DNA from: JBIOWF01 sp044868295
Lineage (GTDB): Bacteria > Actinomycetota > Actinomycetes > Streptosporangiales > Streptosporangiaceae
Reading direction: 5' to 3'
NCBI GenBank assembly: GCA_044868295.1
Contig: JBIOWF010000019.1
Span: 1 to 17,271, forward strand
Length of the DNA: 17,271 nt
The notes under the pieces are model-generated. The model saw nothing but the letters and a program-made list of their open reading frames with translations. It searched no databases and was not told the DNA's origin. The translations under genes and the position numbers were made by a program. Numbering within the stretch: the first letter of the stretch is position 1; every line of letters begins with the position of its first letter. Of the stretch, positions 1 through 7,036 are shown in pieces.

Positions 1-14
1 TTACGATCCGTGGT

Positions 15-485
15 GTGCTGGTTACCGTTGGGGTCATAGTAGGGGCCGTCGCCGGGGTGACCGGCGTCGTGATCGGCCTCCTCGCGTTGCGGAACGCCCG
101 CAAGGCGGTGGAGGAGTGCCTGGAGAGGCTCGACCGGCGGGCGGTGCCCGGCGGCCTCGCGGACGTCAAGGCGATTCGTGACGTGGCGGTCTACCGGTAT
201 GACGCCCTGGAGGAGATGACCGGGCGGCTGTCGTTCTCGGTGGCGCTCATCAACGGGCTGGGCGACGGCATCGTGCTCACCTCGATCAACGGACGGTCCG
301 AGACCCGCACCTACGCCCGCTCCGTACGCGGTGGAAAGGGCCAGCAGCAGTTGTCTCCGGAGGAGGAACAGGCCGTCCGGGCCGCCCGGCTCGGCCTGGG
401 CCCGGAGGTGCTGCAGAACGCCGCCCCGCAGGGTTTCTGGTTCCGCGCGACAGGGCGCAACGGCTCGACCCAGGCGAACAGGTAA
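15..485 (+). CDS. DUF4446 family membrane-anchored protein (start possibly outside window)
   Basis: The protein opens with one hydrophobic helix (about residues 1-25, ending LLALRNARKAV), then a charged helical stretch and a compact domain containing RDVAVYRYDALEEMTGRLSF and LINGLGDGIVLTSI. This is the usual layout of the actinobacterial DUF4446 family: an N-terminal membrane anchor with a small cytoplasmic domain of unknown role. The GTG at 15 gives 156 residues, but no in-frame stop is visible between the window edge and this codon, so the real start may lie further left. It lies 41 bp upstream of pheA on the same strand, an order I associate with actinomycetes. No enzymatic motif is visible and no function is claimed. 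Confidence 0.75.
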   Translation: MLVTVGVIVGAVAGVTGVVIGLLALRNARKAVEECLERLDRRAVPGGLADVKAIRDVAVYRYDALEEMTGRLSFSVALINGLGDGIVLTSINGRSETRTYARSVRGGKGQQQLSPEEEQAVRAARLGLGPEVLQNAAPQGFWFRATGRNGSTQANR

Positions 486-514
486 GTCTTCACATACGCG
501 GTCGCAAGTACGGC

Positions 515-527
515 TAACCTTGGGATA
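515..527 (+). promoter_or_regulatory. Candidate leaderless promoter of pheA
   Basis: The hexamer TAACCT (515-520) fits the actinobacterial -10 pattern TANNNT and is followed by 6 bases and then the pheA ATG at 527. Transcription would therefore begin at the start codon itself. No Shine-Dalgarno sequence is visible in front of the ATG, which agrees with a leaderless mRNA. No convincing -35 element is seen. Inference from spacing only. Confidence 0.4.
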
Positions 528-1447
528 TGTCAAAGCTCGCGTACCTGGGCCCTGCGGGCACGTTCTGTGAGGCGGCCCTGCGCGTCATGGCGCCCGACGC
601 GGAAGGCCTTCCCTGTGCCAACGTCGGCGCCGCCCTGGACGCCGTCCGCTCCGGAGAGGCCGACGGCGCCGTCGTTCCGCTGGAAAACTCACTGGAAGGC
701 GCGATCACCCAGACGCTGGACGAGTTCGCGTGGGGCAAGCCGCTGCTGATCGTCGGCGAGATCCTTCTTCCGGTCGAGTTCTCCCTGCTCGTCCGGCCGG
801 GCACCGAGCTGCGCCAGATCAAGCGCGTGACCACCTTCACCGCCGCCCACACACAGTGCCGCGGCTTCATCGAACGCGAGCTCCCCGGCGCGGTCTTCGT
901 CGCCGCCGCGTCGACGGCCGCCGCCGCGCAGGAGGTGGCCAACCCGGAGTCGCCCTACGACGCGGCGATCAGCCCGGCCATCGCCGGTGAGCTGTACGGC
1001 CTGACCGAGATCGCCTCGAACATCGGGGACCGGCACGACACGGTGACCCGGTTCGTCCGGGTGAGCCCGCCCGGCCCGATTCCGGAGCCCACAGGCGCCG
1101 ACCGGACCTCGATGGTCGCTTTCCTGAAGGAAGACCACGCCGGTGCCCTGCTGGAGATGCTGAGCGAGTTCGCCGTGCGCGGGATCAACCTGAGCCGCAT
1201 CGAATCCCGCCCCACCGGAGACGGCATCGGCAGCTATTTCTTCCACTTCGACTGCGAGGGTCACGTGGCGGACTCCCGCGTCGGTGAGGCGCTCTCCGGC
1301 CTCCACCGCATCTGCGGCGACCTCCGCTTCCTCGGCAGCTACCCCCGCGCCGACCAGGTGGCCACCCAGATCAAGCAGGGCACGACCGACCCCGACTTCG
1401 CGGAAGCGGCCAACTGGCTCGGCCGGATGCGCGCCGGCCAGGTCTGA
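527..1447 (+). CDS. pheA: Prephenate dehydratase
   Basis: Monofunctional prephenate dehydratase, which converts prephenate to phenylpyruvate in phenylalanine biosynthesis in the cytoplasm. The opening LAYLGPAGTFCEAAL is the characteristic start of the PDT domain. Other family marks are VPLENSLEGAI (about 50-60) and the catalytic TRF triad (174-176, in DTVTRFVRV). A C-terminal ACT domain (about 194-275) has GALLEML (206-212) and the ESRP signature (226-229), the phenylalanine-binding site for feedback inhibition in this family. At 306 residues it is the usual length for the two-domain actinobacterial enzyme. The ATG at 527 is chosen because homologs start right before the LAYLGP motif and a -10-like hexamer lies at leaderless distance. 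serS follows on the same strand after 79 bp. Confidence 0.95.
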   Translation: MSKLAYLGPAGTFCEAALRVMAPDAEGLPCANVGAALDAVRSGEADGAVVPLENSLEGAITQTLDEFAWGKPLLIVGEILLPVEFSLLVRPGTELRQIKRVTTFTAAHTQCRGFIERELPGAVFVAAASTAAAAQEVANPESPYDAAISPAIAGELYGLTEIASNIGDRHDTVTRFVRVSPPGPIPEPTGADRTSMVAFLKEDHAGALLEMLSEFAVRGINLSRIESRPTGDGIGSYFFHFDCEGHVADSRVGEALSGLHRICGDLRFLGSYPRADQVATQIKQGTTDPDFAEAANWLGRMRAGQV

Positions 1448-1513
1448 TCCCGCGCCAGGCAGTTCCGACCGGGCAAGAGCGATATCCGGGCGCGGGTGCA
1501 AGCCGTACATAGG

Positions 1514-1527
1514 TAGGCTTCGGCATG
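1514..1527 (+). promoter_or_regulatory. Candidate leaderless promoter of serS
   Basis: TAGGCT (1514-1519) matches TANNNT and ends 7 bases before the serS GTG at 1527. No ribosome binding site lies between them, so a leaderless transcript is likely. This suggests serS has its own promoter rather than depending on pheA read-through. A -35 box is not evident. Confidence 0.4.
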
Positions 1528-2789
1528 TGATTGACCTGCGTACCTTTCGTGAGGACCCGGACCGGCTGCGGGCGTCGCAGCGCGCCCGCGGCGAGGACGA
1601 CGCGATCGCCGACACGCTGCTCTCCCTCGATGAGCGTCGCCGAAGCGCGCTGACCGCCTTCGAGTCGCTGCGCGCCGAGCAGAAGAACATCGGCAGGTCG
1701 GTGTCCAAAGCCTCCGGAGACGAGCGTCAGGCGCTGCTCGACCGCGCCAAGGACCTCGCCGCGCAGGTGAAGAGCGCCGAGGTCGAGGCCGACCGGCTCG
1801 GCGCCGAGCTCGACGAGCTGCTCTTCTCGGTGCCCAACCTCGTGGAGGAGGGCGCGCCCGCGGGCGGCGAGGACGACTACGTCGTGATCGAGGAGGTCGG
1901 CGACAAGCCGGTCTTCGACTTCGAGCCGCGCGATCACCTGGAGCTCGGCGAGCTGCTCGGCGCGATCGACACCGAGCGCGGGGCCAAGGTCTCCGGCGCC
2001 CGGTTCTTCTACCTGAAGGGCGCCGGTGCCCGGCTCCAGCTCGGGCTGCTCAACATGGCCATGCAACAGGCCATCGAGGCCGGTTTCGTCCCGATGATCA
2101 CTCCGGTGCTGGTCAAGCCGGAGGCCATGGCCGGGACCGGTTTCCTGGGCGCGCACGCGAGCGAGGTCTACCGGCTGGAGGCCGACGACCTCTTCCTGGT
2201 CGGCACCTCCGAGGTGCCGCTGGCGGCGTACCACTCGGAGGAGATCCTCGACACCGGATCGCTGCCGCTGCGGTATGCGGGCTGGTCGTCCTGCTTCCGC
2301 AGGGAGGCCGGTTCGTACGGCAAGGACACCAGGGGCATCATCCGGGTCCACCAGTTCGACAAGGTGGAGATGTTCTCCTACTGCCCGCCGGAGGACGCGC
2401 ACGACGAGCACCTGCGGCTGCTCGAATGGGAGAAGGAGATGCTGAGCAAGGTCGAGATCCCCTACCGCGTGATCGACATCGCGGGCGGCGACCTCGGCAC
2501 CTCGGCGGCCCGCAAGTTCGACTGCGAGGGCTGGGTGCCCAGCCAGGGCCGCTACCGCGAGCTGACCTCCACGTCGAACTGCACCGACTTCCAGGCTCGG
2601 CGGCTGCGCGTTCGCTACCGCGACGAGGACGGCAGGCCCCAGCATGTGGCCACGCTGAACGGCACCCTGGCCACCACCCGCTGGATCGTCGCCATCCTGG
2701 AGAACCACCAGCAGGCGGACGGCTCGGTCGTGGTCCCCAAGGCCCTGCGGCCCTTCGTCGGACTCGACGTCCTCGAACCCGTCAAGTAG
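1527..2789 (+). CDS. serS: Seryl-tRNA synthetase
   Basis: Class II seryl-tRNA synthetase, which charges tRNA-Ser (and tRNA-Sec where present) with serine. The start is IDLRTFREDPDRLRASQ, followed by a charged antiparallel coiled-coil arm (about residues 30-105) that contacts the long variable arm of tRNA-Ser. The catalytic core shows TSEVPL, class II motif 2 in SSCFRREAGSYGKDTRG with its ATP-binding arginines, the serine-site stretch TSTSNCTDFQARR, and motif 3 in TLATTRWIVAILENHQ. The 420-residue length is normal. GTG at 1527 is preferred because homologs begin at this point and a -10-like hexamer sits at leaderless distance; an upstream in-frame extension lacks family similarity. The last codons (GLDVLEPVK) are part of a repeat unit that is amplified downstream. 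Confidence 0.96.
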   Translation: MIDLRTFREDPDRLRASQRARGEDDAIADTLLSLDERRRSALTAFESLRAEQKNIGRSVSKASGDERQALLDRAKDLAAQVKSAEVEADRLGAELDELLFSVPNLVEEGAPAGGEDDYVVIEEVGDKPVFDFEPRDHLELGELLGAIDTERGAKVSGARFFYLKGAGARLQLGLLNMAMQQAIEAGFVPMITPVLVKPEAMAGTGFLGAHASEVYRLEADDLFLVGTSEVPLAAYHSEEILDTGSLPLRYAGWSSCFRREAGSYGKDTRGIIRVHQFDKVEMFSYCPPEDAHDEHLRLLEWEKEMLSKVEIPYRVIDIAGGDLGTSAARKFDCEGWVPSQGRYRELTSTSNCTDFQARRLRVRYRDEDGRPQHVATLNGTLATTRWIVAILENHQQADGSVVVPKALRPFVGLDVLEPVK

Positions 2790-3037
2790 CGGACCGGACG
2801 TCCCGGGAACCCTGAGGCACGGGCCCGACGCACCCGAACCTGTGAGGTGCGGGCTTGCGTCCCTGGATCCGTAACGTGATCGGGCTCGGCATGCCTGGAC
2901 CCGTGAGGAACGGGCTCGGCGTCCCTGGATCCGTAACGTGATCGGGCTCGGCATGCCTGGACCTGTCAGGAACCGGCTTGGCGTCCCTGGACCCGTCGAA
3001 TGACGGCCTGGACGTCCTCGGACCGTTACGTGGCCAC
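2766..3037 (+). repeat. Degenerate tandem array of about 31-bp units starting in the serS 3' end
   Basis: About nine degenerate units have a conserved core resembling GACGTCCCTGGACCCGT. Aligned core positions fall at about 2768, 2799, 2829, 2858, 2890, 2920, 2952, 2982 and 3013, a spacing of 29-32 bp. The middle is a nearly exact 62-bp duplication (2857-2918 and 2919-2980), which is two units in alternating form. The first unit covers the last codons and stop of serS, so the array looks like expansion of that gene's end. It fills most of the serS downstream spacer. No gene is supported here: open frames through it are short or lie antisense. Confidence 0.8.
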
Positions 3038-3046
3038 AAACGGTGG

Positions 3047-3084
3047 CTGCCGGGCCTTGTCCGCGAATGGACGAGGCCCGGCAG
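3047..3084. terminator. Bidirectional stem-loop terminator between serS and a convergent gene
   Basis: CTGCCGGGCCTTGTCC (3047-3062) pairs over 16 bp, with one G-U wobble, with GGACGAGGCCCGGCAG (3069-3084) around the loop GCGAAT. It lies between serS (+) and the secreted-protein gene (-), just past the latter's stop. There is no U-run, as is common for actinobacterial terminators. It could serve both strands. Confidence 0.7.
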
Positions 3085-3094
3085 ACGATGTCGG

Positions 3095-3634
3095 CTACCT
3101 CAGCTTGGTCCAGGTGTTGCCGATGAGGTCTTCCTTCGTGAGCTTGTTCAGGTAGTCCTGAATGCGGCCGCCGGACTCGAGCGTCACCGGCGCCCAGTAG
3201 TGGCCGGCGCGGAACTTGCCGTAGTAGCTCGACCTGATCCACACCTTGAACGACAGGGTCAACTTGCTGTAGTCGAGCGAGCGGACCACGCAGTAGATCG
3301 CGTAGTTTCCGACTGAATTGCGCTTCTGGACGCCGCACTTGGCGCCGCGAGGCTTGGTCGCGAAGCGGACCTTGGAGACGATCCCATGCGGGAGGTCCGT
3401 CTCCAGGACCAACGCCTCGTCTTCGATCTCGTCAGGGTTGGTGACCTTGAAGGTGTACCGGACGGGCCAGCCACGCTTGATCGCCTTGGGGTAGGTCACC
3501 TTGACCCGGGTGGTGCGTTTCGTGACCTGCTCCGACGCCGATGCCGACGACTGGGCGGTCGCGGCCTGGGCGCCGACGGGCGCAATGAGGAACGTCCCCG
3601 CGAGTAACGCGATGGGGACAAGGAGTCTGCGCAT
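3095..3634 (-). CDS. Small secreted protein of unknown function
   Basis: The protein has a classic signal peptide: MRR, a hydrophobic core LLVPIALLAGTFLIAPV, and a cleavage site near GAQA-AT (after about residue 24). The mature part (about 155 residues) is rich in beta-strand-like patterns (TRVKVTYPKAIKRGWPVRYT, TFKVTNP, LTLSFKVWI). This resembles an Ig-like or DUF11-like fold used in extracellular proteins, but I recognise no specific family. Two cysteines (in AKCGV and IYCVV) could form a disulfide outside the cell. The ATG at 3634 is chosen over an upstream start because it puts the signal peptide at the N-terminus and has GGAAG about 8 bases upstream. It converges with serS across a stem-loop. 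Confidence 0.7.
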   Translation of the reverse strand: MRRLLVPIALLAGTFLIAPVGAQAATAQSSASASEQVTKRTTRVKVTYPKAIKRGWPVRYTFKVTNPDEIEDEALVLETDLPHGIVSKVRFATKPRGAKCGVQKRNSVGNYAIYCVVRSLDYSKLTLSFKVWIRSSYYGKFRAGHYWAPVTLESGGRIQDYLNKLTKEDLIGNTWTKLR

Positions 3635-3782
3635 GATTGCTCTTCCAGTCCAGTAGGGGGATGCAACGCTCGTGCACAAACTACAACGATCAGCAATGTT
3701 GATGGATGTGTGCGGCTTGCCTCACATTTGTACCGTTTTCGACTGACATGCTGATCAAGCAGCCGGGCCGTACTCCAGGGGC

Positions 3783-4071
3783 ATGAACACCGGCATCCAA
3801 GAGCGGCCTCGAAGAGCGCTCACCGCCGCCCTGCGCGGCTCAGAGGCCGCTCTGGGCGAGTACGCGCTACGCGCGGGCGGGTGGCTTGTACCGGCTCTGA
3901 GGCTGCGCCGGGCGGTACGCGGAGGCGGGCGGCTTGAGCGGCTTAGAGGCGGCTCTGGACGAGTACGCGGAGGCGGGGCGGCTGCTTGCCGTACAGGCCG
4001 CGGAACTCGCCGACAGGCTCACCTGGCCGGGGAAACAGAAGGCCCAGGGAAGACAGGCTGGGAAGGCATAA
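3783..4071 (+). pseudogene. Probable decayed small gene with duplicated helical segment
   Basis: An ATG at 3783 opens a frame reading MNTGIQERPRRALTAALRG then EAALGEYALRAGGWL. About 103 bp later, in a different frame, comes EAALDEYAEAGRLLAVQAAE, which continues to ADRLTWPGKQKAQ and a stop at 4069-4071. The two passages are clearly copies of one helical segment, and a partial third copy (TACGCGGAGGCGGGC, from 3916) lies between them. Reading through needs a frame change, so this looks like a roughly 60-residue alpha-helical gene disrupted by internal duplication and frameshift. Function is unknown. A non-functional tract that only resembles coding DNA is also possible. Confidence 0.35.
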
Positions 4072-4089
4072 GGCCCCGGAGAAACACAA

Positions 4090-4122
4090 AAGGCGGAGTT
4101 CGCGTGAAGCGAACTCCGCCTT
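4090..4122 (-). terminator. Intrinsic terminator of the cold-shock gene
   Basis: A perfect 14-bp inverted repeat, AAGGCGGAGTTCGC (4090-4103) and GCGAACTCCGCCTT (4109-4122), encloses a 5-base loop. Read on the - strand it is followed by a T-rich run (TTTTGTGTTT). It lies 15 bp past the stop of the csp gene. This is a textbook Rho-independent terminator for that strand. Confidence 0.85.
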
Positions 4123-4137
4123 CGGTGGTGTCAGTGG

Positions 4138-4341
4138 TTACAGCGCACGCACGTTGGACGCCTGCGGACCCTTCGGTCCAGAGGTGACCTCGAACTCGAC
4201 CCGCTGGCCGTCCTCGAGGTTGCGGTAGCCGCTGCCGGTGATCGCGGAGAAGTGCACGAAGACGTCGGGCTCACCGCCGTCCGGTGCGATGAAGCCGAAG
4301 CCCTTCTCAGCGTTGAACCACTTGACGGTTCCCTGAGCCAT
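4138..4341 (-). CDS. CspA-family cold-shock protein
   Basis: A 67-residue single-domain cold-shock protein beginning MAQGTVKWFNAEKGFGFI. The nucleic-acid binding motifs RNP1 (KGFGFI) and RNP2 (VFVHF) are intact, and the end SGPKGPQASNVRAL is family-typical. Such proteins bind single-stranded RNA or DNA and act as RNA chaperones; many actinobacterial copies are expressed constitutively. The ATG at 4341 is set by the family start and by an AGGGAG Shine-Dalgarno sequence about 7-8 bases upstream; a longer in-frame extension lacks similarity. The gene is monocistronic, with its own terminator. The 238 bp to the divergent HAD gene would hold its promoter and 5' leader; I cannot place a convincing -10/-35 pair there. 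Confidence 0.95.
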   Translation of the reverse strand: MAQGTVKWFNAEKGFGFIAPDGGEPDVFVHFSAITGSGYRNLEDGQRVEFEVTSGPKGPQASNVRAL

Positions 4342-4579
4342 TAATGCTCTCCCTAAGGAAGTGAATCTTGGGGAACACACCTCGTGAACCCCGGTGTGTC
4401 GCACAGCTCCCCGGGTGGCTCATAACAGTCAAGCTGGTTTTCGCTACGGGAACAGCTAATACAACGCCATCACATCTAACACTATGTGACCCCTCGGTGT
4501 TCCAAGTCCGGGGGAGATTCTTCTACCTGAAGTCCCATGGATCGCGGAGGCCCCGGCACAGTGCAAACTGGTGCCTGTC

Positions 4580-5374
4580 ATGCCTAGCCCCCGCCTCGTC
4601 GCCACAGACCTGGACGGCACCGCCCTGCGCGCCGACGGGACCATCTCACCGCGCACCGCGGCCGCCTTCGCGCGGGTGGAGAACTCGGGCGGAACGCTGG
4701 TCTTCGTCACCGGCCGGCCGCCCCGCTGGATGCACAGCGTCGCCGGTGTCGTACGCCACAGGGGGCTCGCCATCTGCGCCAACGGGGCGCTCGTCTACGA
4801 CCTGCACACCGAGCGGATCGTGGAATCCCACCTGATCGATCCGGCCGTCCTGGAGGAGTCCGTCCATCGGCTCCGCGGGCATGTGCCCGAGCTGACGTTC
4901 TGTGTGGAGTACGAGGGCGGATTCGCGCACGAGTCCGACTTCACACTCGGCCGCTGGGACACCAGCGCCGCGTCGGGGCTCAGAGTGGGGGCGTCCACGC
5001 TGACCTCACAGCCATGCGCCAAGCTGCTCGCCCTGCACCCGTCGATGAACCCCGACGAGCTCCATCGCCAGGTGATCGAGCTGGTGGGAGATCTCGTGAC
5101 GCCGACTCATTCGAGCGGGCGGGCGCTGATCGAGATGAGCGCCTACGGCGTGACCAAGGCGTCGGCGCTCGCGGCGCTCGCGACCCGGCACGGGATCAAG
5201 GCGGAAGAGGTCGTCGCCTTCGGCGACATGCCGAACGACATTCCGATGCTGACCTGGGCAGGCACGTCGTACGCGGTGGCCAACGCGCATCCCGACGTGC
5301 TGGCCGCCGTCGACCATGTGACGGCGGCCAACAACGACGACGGAGTCGCCCTCGTCCTGGAAAGCCTCTACTGA
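4580..5374 (+). CDS. Cof-type HAD-superfamily hydrolase
   Basis: A haloacid-dehalogenase-fold phosphatase of the Cof (class IIB) subfamily, probably acting on small phosphorylated metabolites in the cytoplasm; the substrate cannot be read from sequence. All four HAD motifs are visible: DLDGTAL (motif I, nucleophile and acid aspartates near residues 10 and 12), VFVTGRPP (motif II), the lysine in GVTKASALAAL (motif III) and GDMPNDIPML (motif IV, Mg2+ binding). The middle third is the cap domain. Length (264 residues) is normal. The start is uncertain: ATG at 4580 (MPSPRLVATDLDG) is preferred, a GTG at 4571 adds three residues, and neither has a clear ribosome binding site. It converges with bpa, with only 69 bp between the stops. 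Confidence 0.9.
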   Translation: MPSPRLVATDLDGTALRADGTISPRTAAAFARVENSGGTLVFVTGRPPRWMHSVAGVVRHRGLAICANGALVYDLHTERIVESHLIDPAVLEESVHRLRGHVPELTFCVEYEGGFAHESDFTLGRWDTSAASGLRVGASTLTSQPCAKLLALHPSMNPDELHRQVIELVGDLVTPTHSSGRALIEMSAYGVTKASALAALATRHGIKAEEVVAFGDMPNDIPMLTWAGTSYAVANAHPDVLAAVDHVTAANNDDGVALVLESLY

Positions 5375-5396
5375 AACCGGCCGCTCGGCGGTGAGA

Positions 5397-5452
5397 GTGC
5401 TTTACAGGTACGTGAAGGTGCTTTACAGGTACGTGAAGGTGCTTTACAGGTA
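5397..5452. repeat. 21-bp tandem repeat (three copies) at the 3' end of bpa
   Basis: The unit GTGCTTTACAGGTACGTGAA plus G occurs at 5397 and 5418, and a third copy at 5439 keeps the first 14 bases (GTGCTTTACAGGTA) before diverging. The third copy covers the bpa stop codon and last two codons. On the - strand the period is a multiple of three, so each unit repeats a Tyr-Leu-stop in the same frame. Confidence 0.9.
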
Positions 5453-5953
5453 GGGGCCGGAGGCGCGGTGGGCCTGGTCGTCCTGGCCCAAGCCGCCCGG
5501 CAGGGCTCGCCGCATCTGCTCCAGTTGGGCGCGTGCCGCCATCTGCTGCGCGAACAACGTGGTCTGAATGCCATGGAACAAGCCCTCAAGCCAACCCACC
5601 AGCTGCGCATGAGCCACTCGCAGCTCGGCCTCACTCGGCGGCGCGCCGTTGTCCTCGGTGAAGGGCAGCGACAGCCGCTCAAGCTCCTCGACGAGCTCGG
5701 GCGCGAGACCATCCTCAAGTTCCTTGATCGAACTCTGGTGGATCTCCTTGAGGCGCTTGCGGCTGGCCTCGTCGAGGGGAGCCGCGCGGACCTCTTCGAG
5801 GAGCTGGCGGATCATGCTGCCGATGCGCATCACCTTGGCAGGCTGCTCGACCAGGTCGGCGACGGACCGCTCCTGGTGTTCGCCGTTGTCCTCACCGAGT
5901 GACATGCCCTCGGGGCCCACGACCACGATCTGCGGGGTGCTCTCAGCGTTCAT
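5444..5953 (-). CDS. bpa: Bacterial proteasome activator (Bpa/PafE family)
   Basis: A 169-residue protein matching the ATP-independent 20S proteasome activator of actinobacteria (Bpa, also PafE; Mycobacterium tuberculosis Rv3780 family). Family passages include QIVVVGPEGM near the start, the helix VMRIGSMIRQLLEEVRAAPL, and VAHAQLVGWLEGLFHGIQTT, which belong to the four-helix bundle that forms a dodecameric ring. The C-terminus ends GPYL; the family's C-terminal tyrosine motif (GQYL in M. tuberculosis) docks into pockets on the proteasome alpha ring to open the gate. N- and C-terminal tails look disordered, as expected. ATG at 5953 is the family start. The next gene on this strand (quinone oxidoreductase) is 15 bp upstream, so they may be cotranscribed. 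The presence of bpa implies the host has a 20S proteasome. Confidence 0.9.
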   Translation of the reverse strand: MNAESTPQIVVVGPEGMSLGEDNGEHQERSVADLVEQPAKVMRIGSMIRQLLEEVRAAPLDEASRKRLKEIHQSSIKELEDGLAPELVEELERLSLPFTEDNGAPPSEAELRVAHAQLVGWLEGLFHGIQTTLFAQQMAARAQLEQMRRALPGGLGQDDQAHRASGPYL

Positions 5954-5968
5954 GCGTTCAAACCTAGC

Positions 5969-6922
5969 TCACCGGACCAGCAGGATTTTGCCGATGTGTG
6001 TACCTGATTCGAGCATCCGGTGTGCCTCGGCGGCGTTCTCCATGGGAATCGTGGCGTGCACCACAGGTTTGATGGCTCCGGCGCTGATCAGAGGCCATAT
6101 GTTGGCCACGACTCCCCGGCAGATGACACCCTTGTCGTCCACCGGCCGGGCCCGCAGGCCGGCCGCGGAGACCGAGGCTCGCTTGGCGAGGAGCATTCCG
6201 AGATCCAGCTCCCCGACCGCCCCGCCCTGCAGGCCGATCACGACGAGCCGGCCGCCGACGTTGAGCGCCTCGACGTTCTTCGGGAGATATTTCGCCCCGA
6301 TGATGTCCAGGATGACGTCGGCCTTCCTGTCCGCGAAGTCCTCCTCGCGGTAGTTGACGCCCTCGTCCGCTCCCAGGTCGAGGCACCGCTGGATCTTCTC
6401 CGCGGAGCCCGCCGTCACGATCACGCGAGAGCCGTACGCCTTGGCGAGCTGGATCGCCAGCGTGCCGATGCCGCTCGCGCCGCCGTGCACCAGCAGGGTC
6501 TCGCCCTTCCGGAGCCGGGCGGTCATGAAGACGTTCGACCAGACCGTGCACGCGACTTCCGGCAGCCCACCGGCCTCGACCGGCGAGATCCCGTCGGGTA
6601 TCGGCATGACCTGCTGCCAGGGGACCGCCACCCGCTCCGCGTACCCGCCGCCCGCGAGCAGCGCGCAGACCTGATCTCCCGGCCGGAGGCCGTCGACGCC
6701 CTCGCCCACCTCGGAGATCACCCCGGAGCACTCCAGGCCCAAGATCTGGGACGCGCCCGGGGGTGGGGGATAGAGGCCCACGCGCTGGAGCAGGTCGGCC
6801 CGATTCACCGCGGAAGCGGCCACATCGATGACCACTTCGCCCCTTTCGGGACGGGGAGCCGGGACCTCCTCCCATGCCAAAACCTCAGGCCCACCAGGCT
6901 TTGTGGTGACGATCGCACGCAT
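5969..6922 (-). CDS. PIG3-type NAD(P)H quinone oxidoreductase
   Basis: A zinc-independent medium-chain dehydrogenase/reductase of the quinone oxidoreductase (PIG3/TP53I3-like) subgroup, expected to reduce quinones with NADPH. The N-terminal GroES-like domain has VNRADLLQRVGLYPPPPGAS and GLECSGVI, hallmarks of the PIG3 subgroup. The Rossmann domain has LLVHGGASGIGTLAIQLAKA (about 144-162), where HGGASGIG is the cofactor-binding glycine motif. Zinc-ligand cysteines of classical alcohol dehydrogenases are absent. At 317 residues it is normal length. ATG at 6922 is preferred because MRAIVTTKPGGPEVL is the family start; an upstream in-frame extension has no similarity. It is divergent from the ParA-like gene and just upstream of bpa. 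Confidence 0.9.
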   Translation of the reverse strand: MRAIVTTKPGGPEVLAWEEVPAPRPERGEVVIDVAASAVNRADLLQRVGLYPPPPGASQILGLECSGVISEVGEGVDGLRPGDQVCALLAGGGYAERVAVPWQQVMPIPDGISPVEAGGLPEVACTVWSNVFMTARLRKGETLLVHGGASGIGTLAIQLAKAYGSRVIVTAGSAEKIQRCLDLGADEGVNYREEDFADRKADVILDIIGAKYLPKNVEALNVGGRLVVIGLQGGAVGELDLGMLLAKRASVSAAGLRARPVDDKGVICRGVVANIWPLISAGAIKPVVHATIPMENAAEAHRMLESGTHIGKILLVR

Positions 6923-6935
6923 GTGACCTAACGTA
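6922..6935 (-). promoter_or_regulatory. Candidate leaderless promoter of the quinone oxidoreductase gene
   Basis: On the - strand TACGTT (6930-6935) fits TANNNT and ends 7 bases before the ATG at 6922, with no Shine-Dalgarno between. This is the third gene in the window with such spacing. The divergent spacer to the ParA-like gene also holds a small inverted repeat (CCAAC, six bases, GTTGG) that could be an operator, but this is weak. Confidence 0.35.
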
Positions 6936-7036
6936 GCCTGGCGACCAACTGCACGGTTGGCCACATTGGTTGTATTCAGGCGCGCTAATCTGCAATGTGT
7001 TTGCTGCCCCTTTAGCCCACCCCGAGGGGGAACACG

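Noticed and set aside
1371..3338. A 655-codon open frame antisense to serS and the downstream repeats
   Set aside because: It lies opposite a strongly recognised serS gene, its composition is the Arg/Ala/Gly/Leu-rich pattern typical of antisense frames in high-GC DNA, and its repeated passages are just the translation of the 31-bp array.
4368..4835. A 155-codon + strand frame overlapping the csp leader and the HAD gene
   Set aside because: It overlaps the HAD hydrolase in another frame, whose catalytic motifs are certain, and it has no similarity or ribosome site.
5397..5452. Possible CRISPR-like array (three short direct repeats)
   Set aside because: The units are directly abutting with no spacers, and the repeat is too short; it is a tandem duplication of the bpa 3' end.
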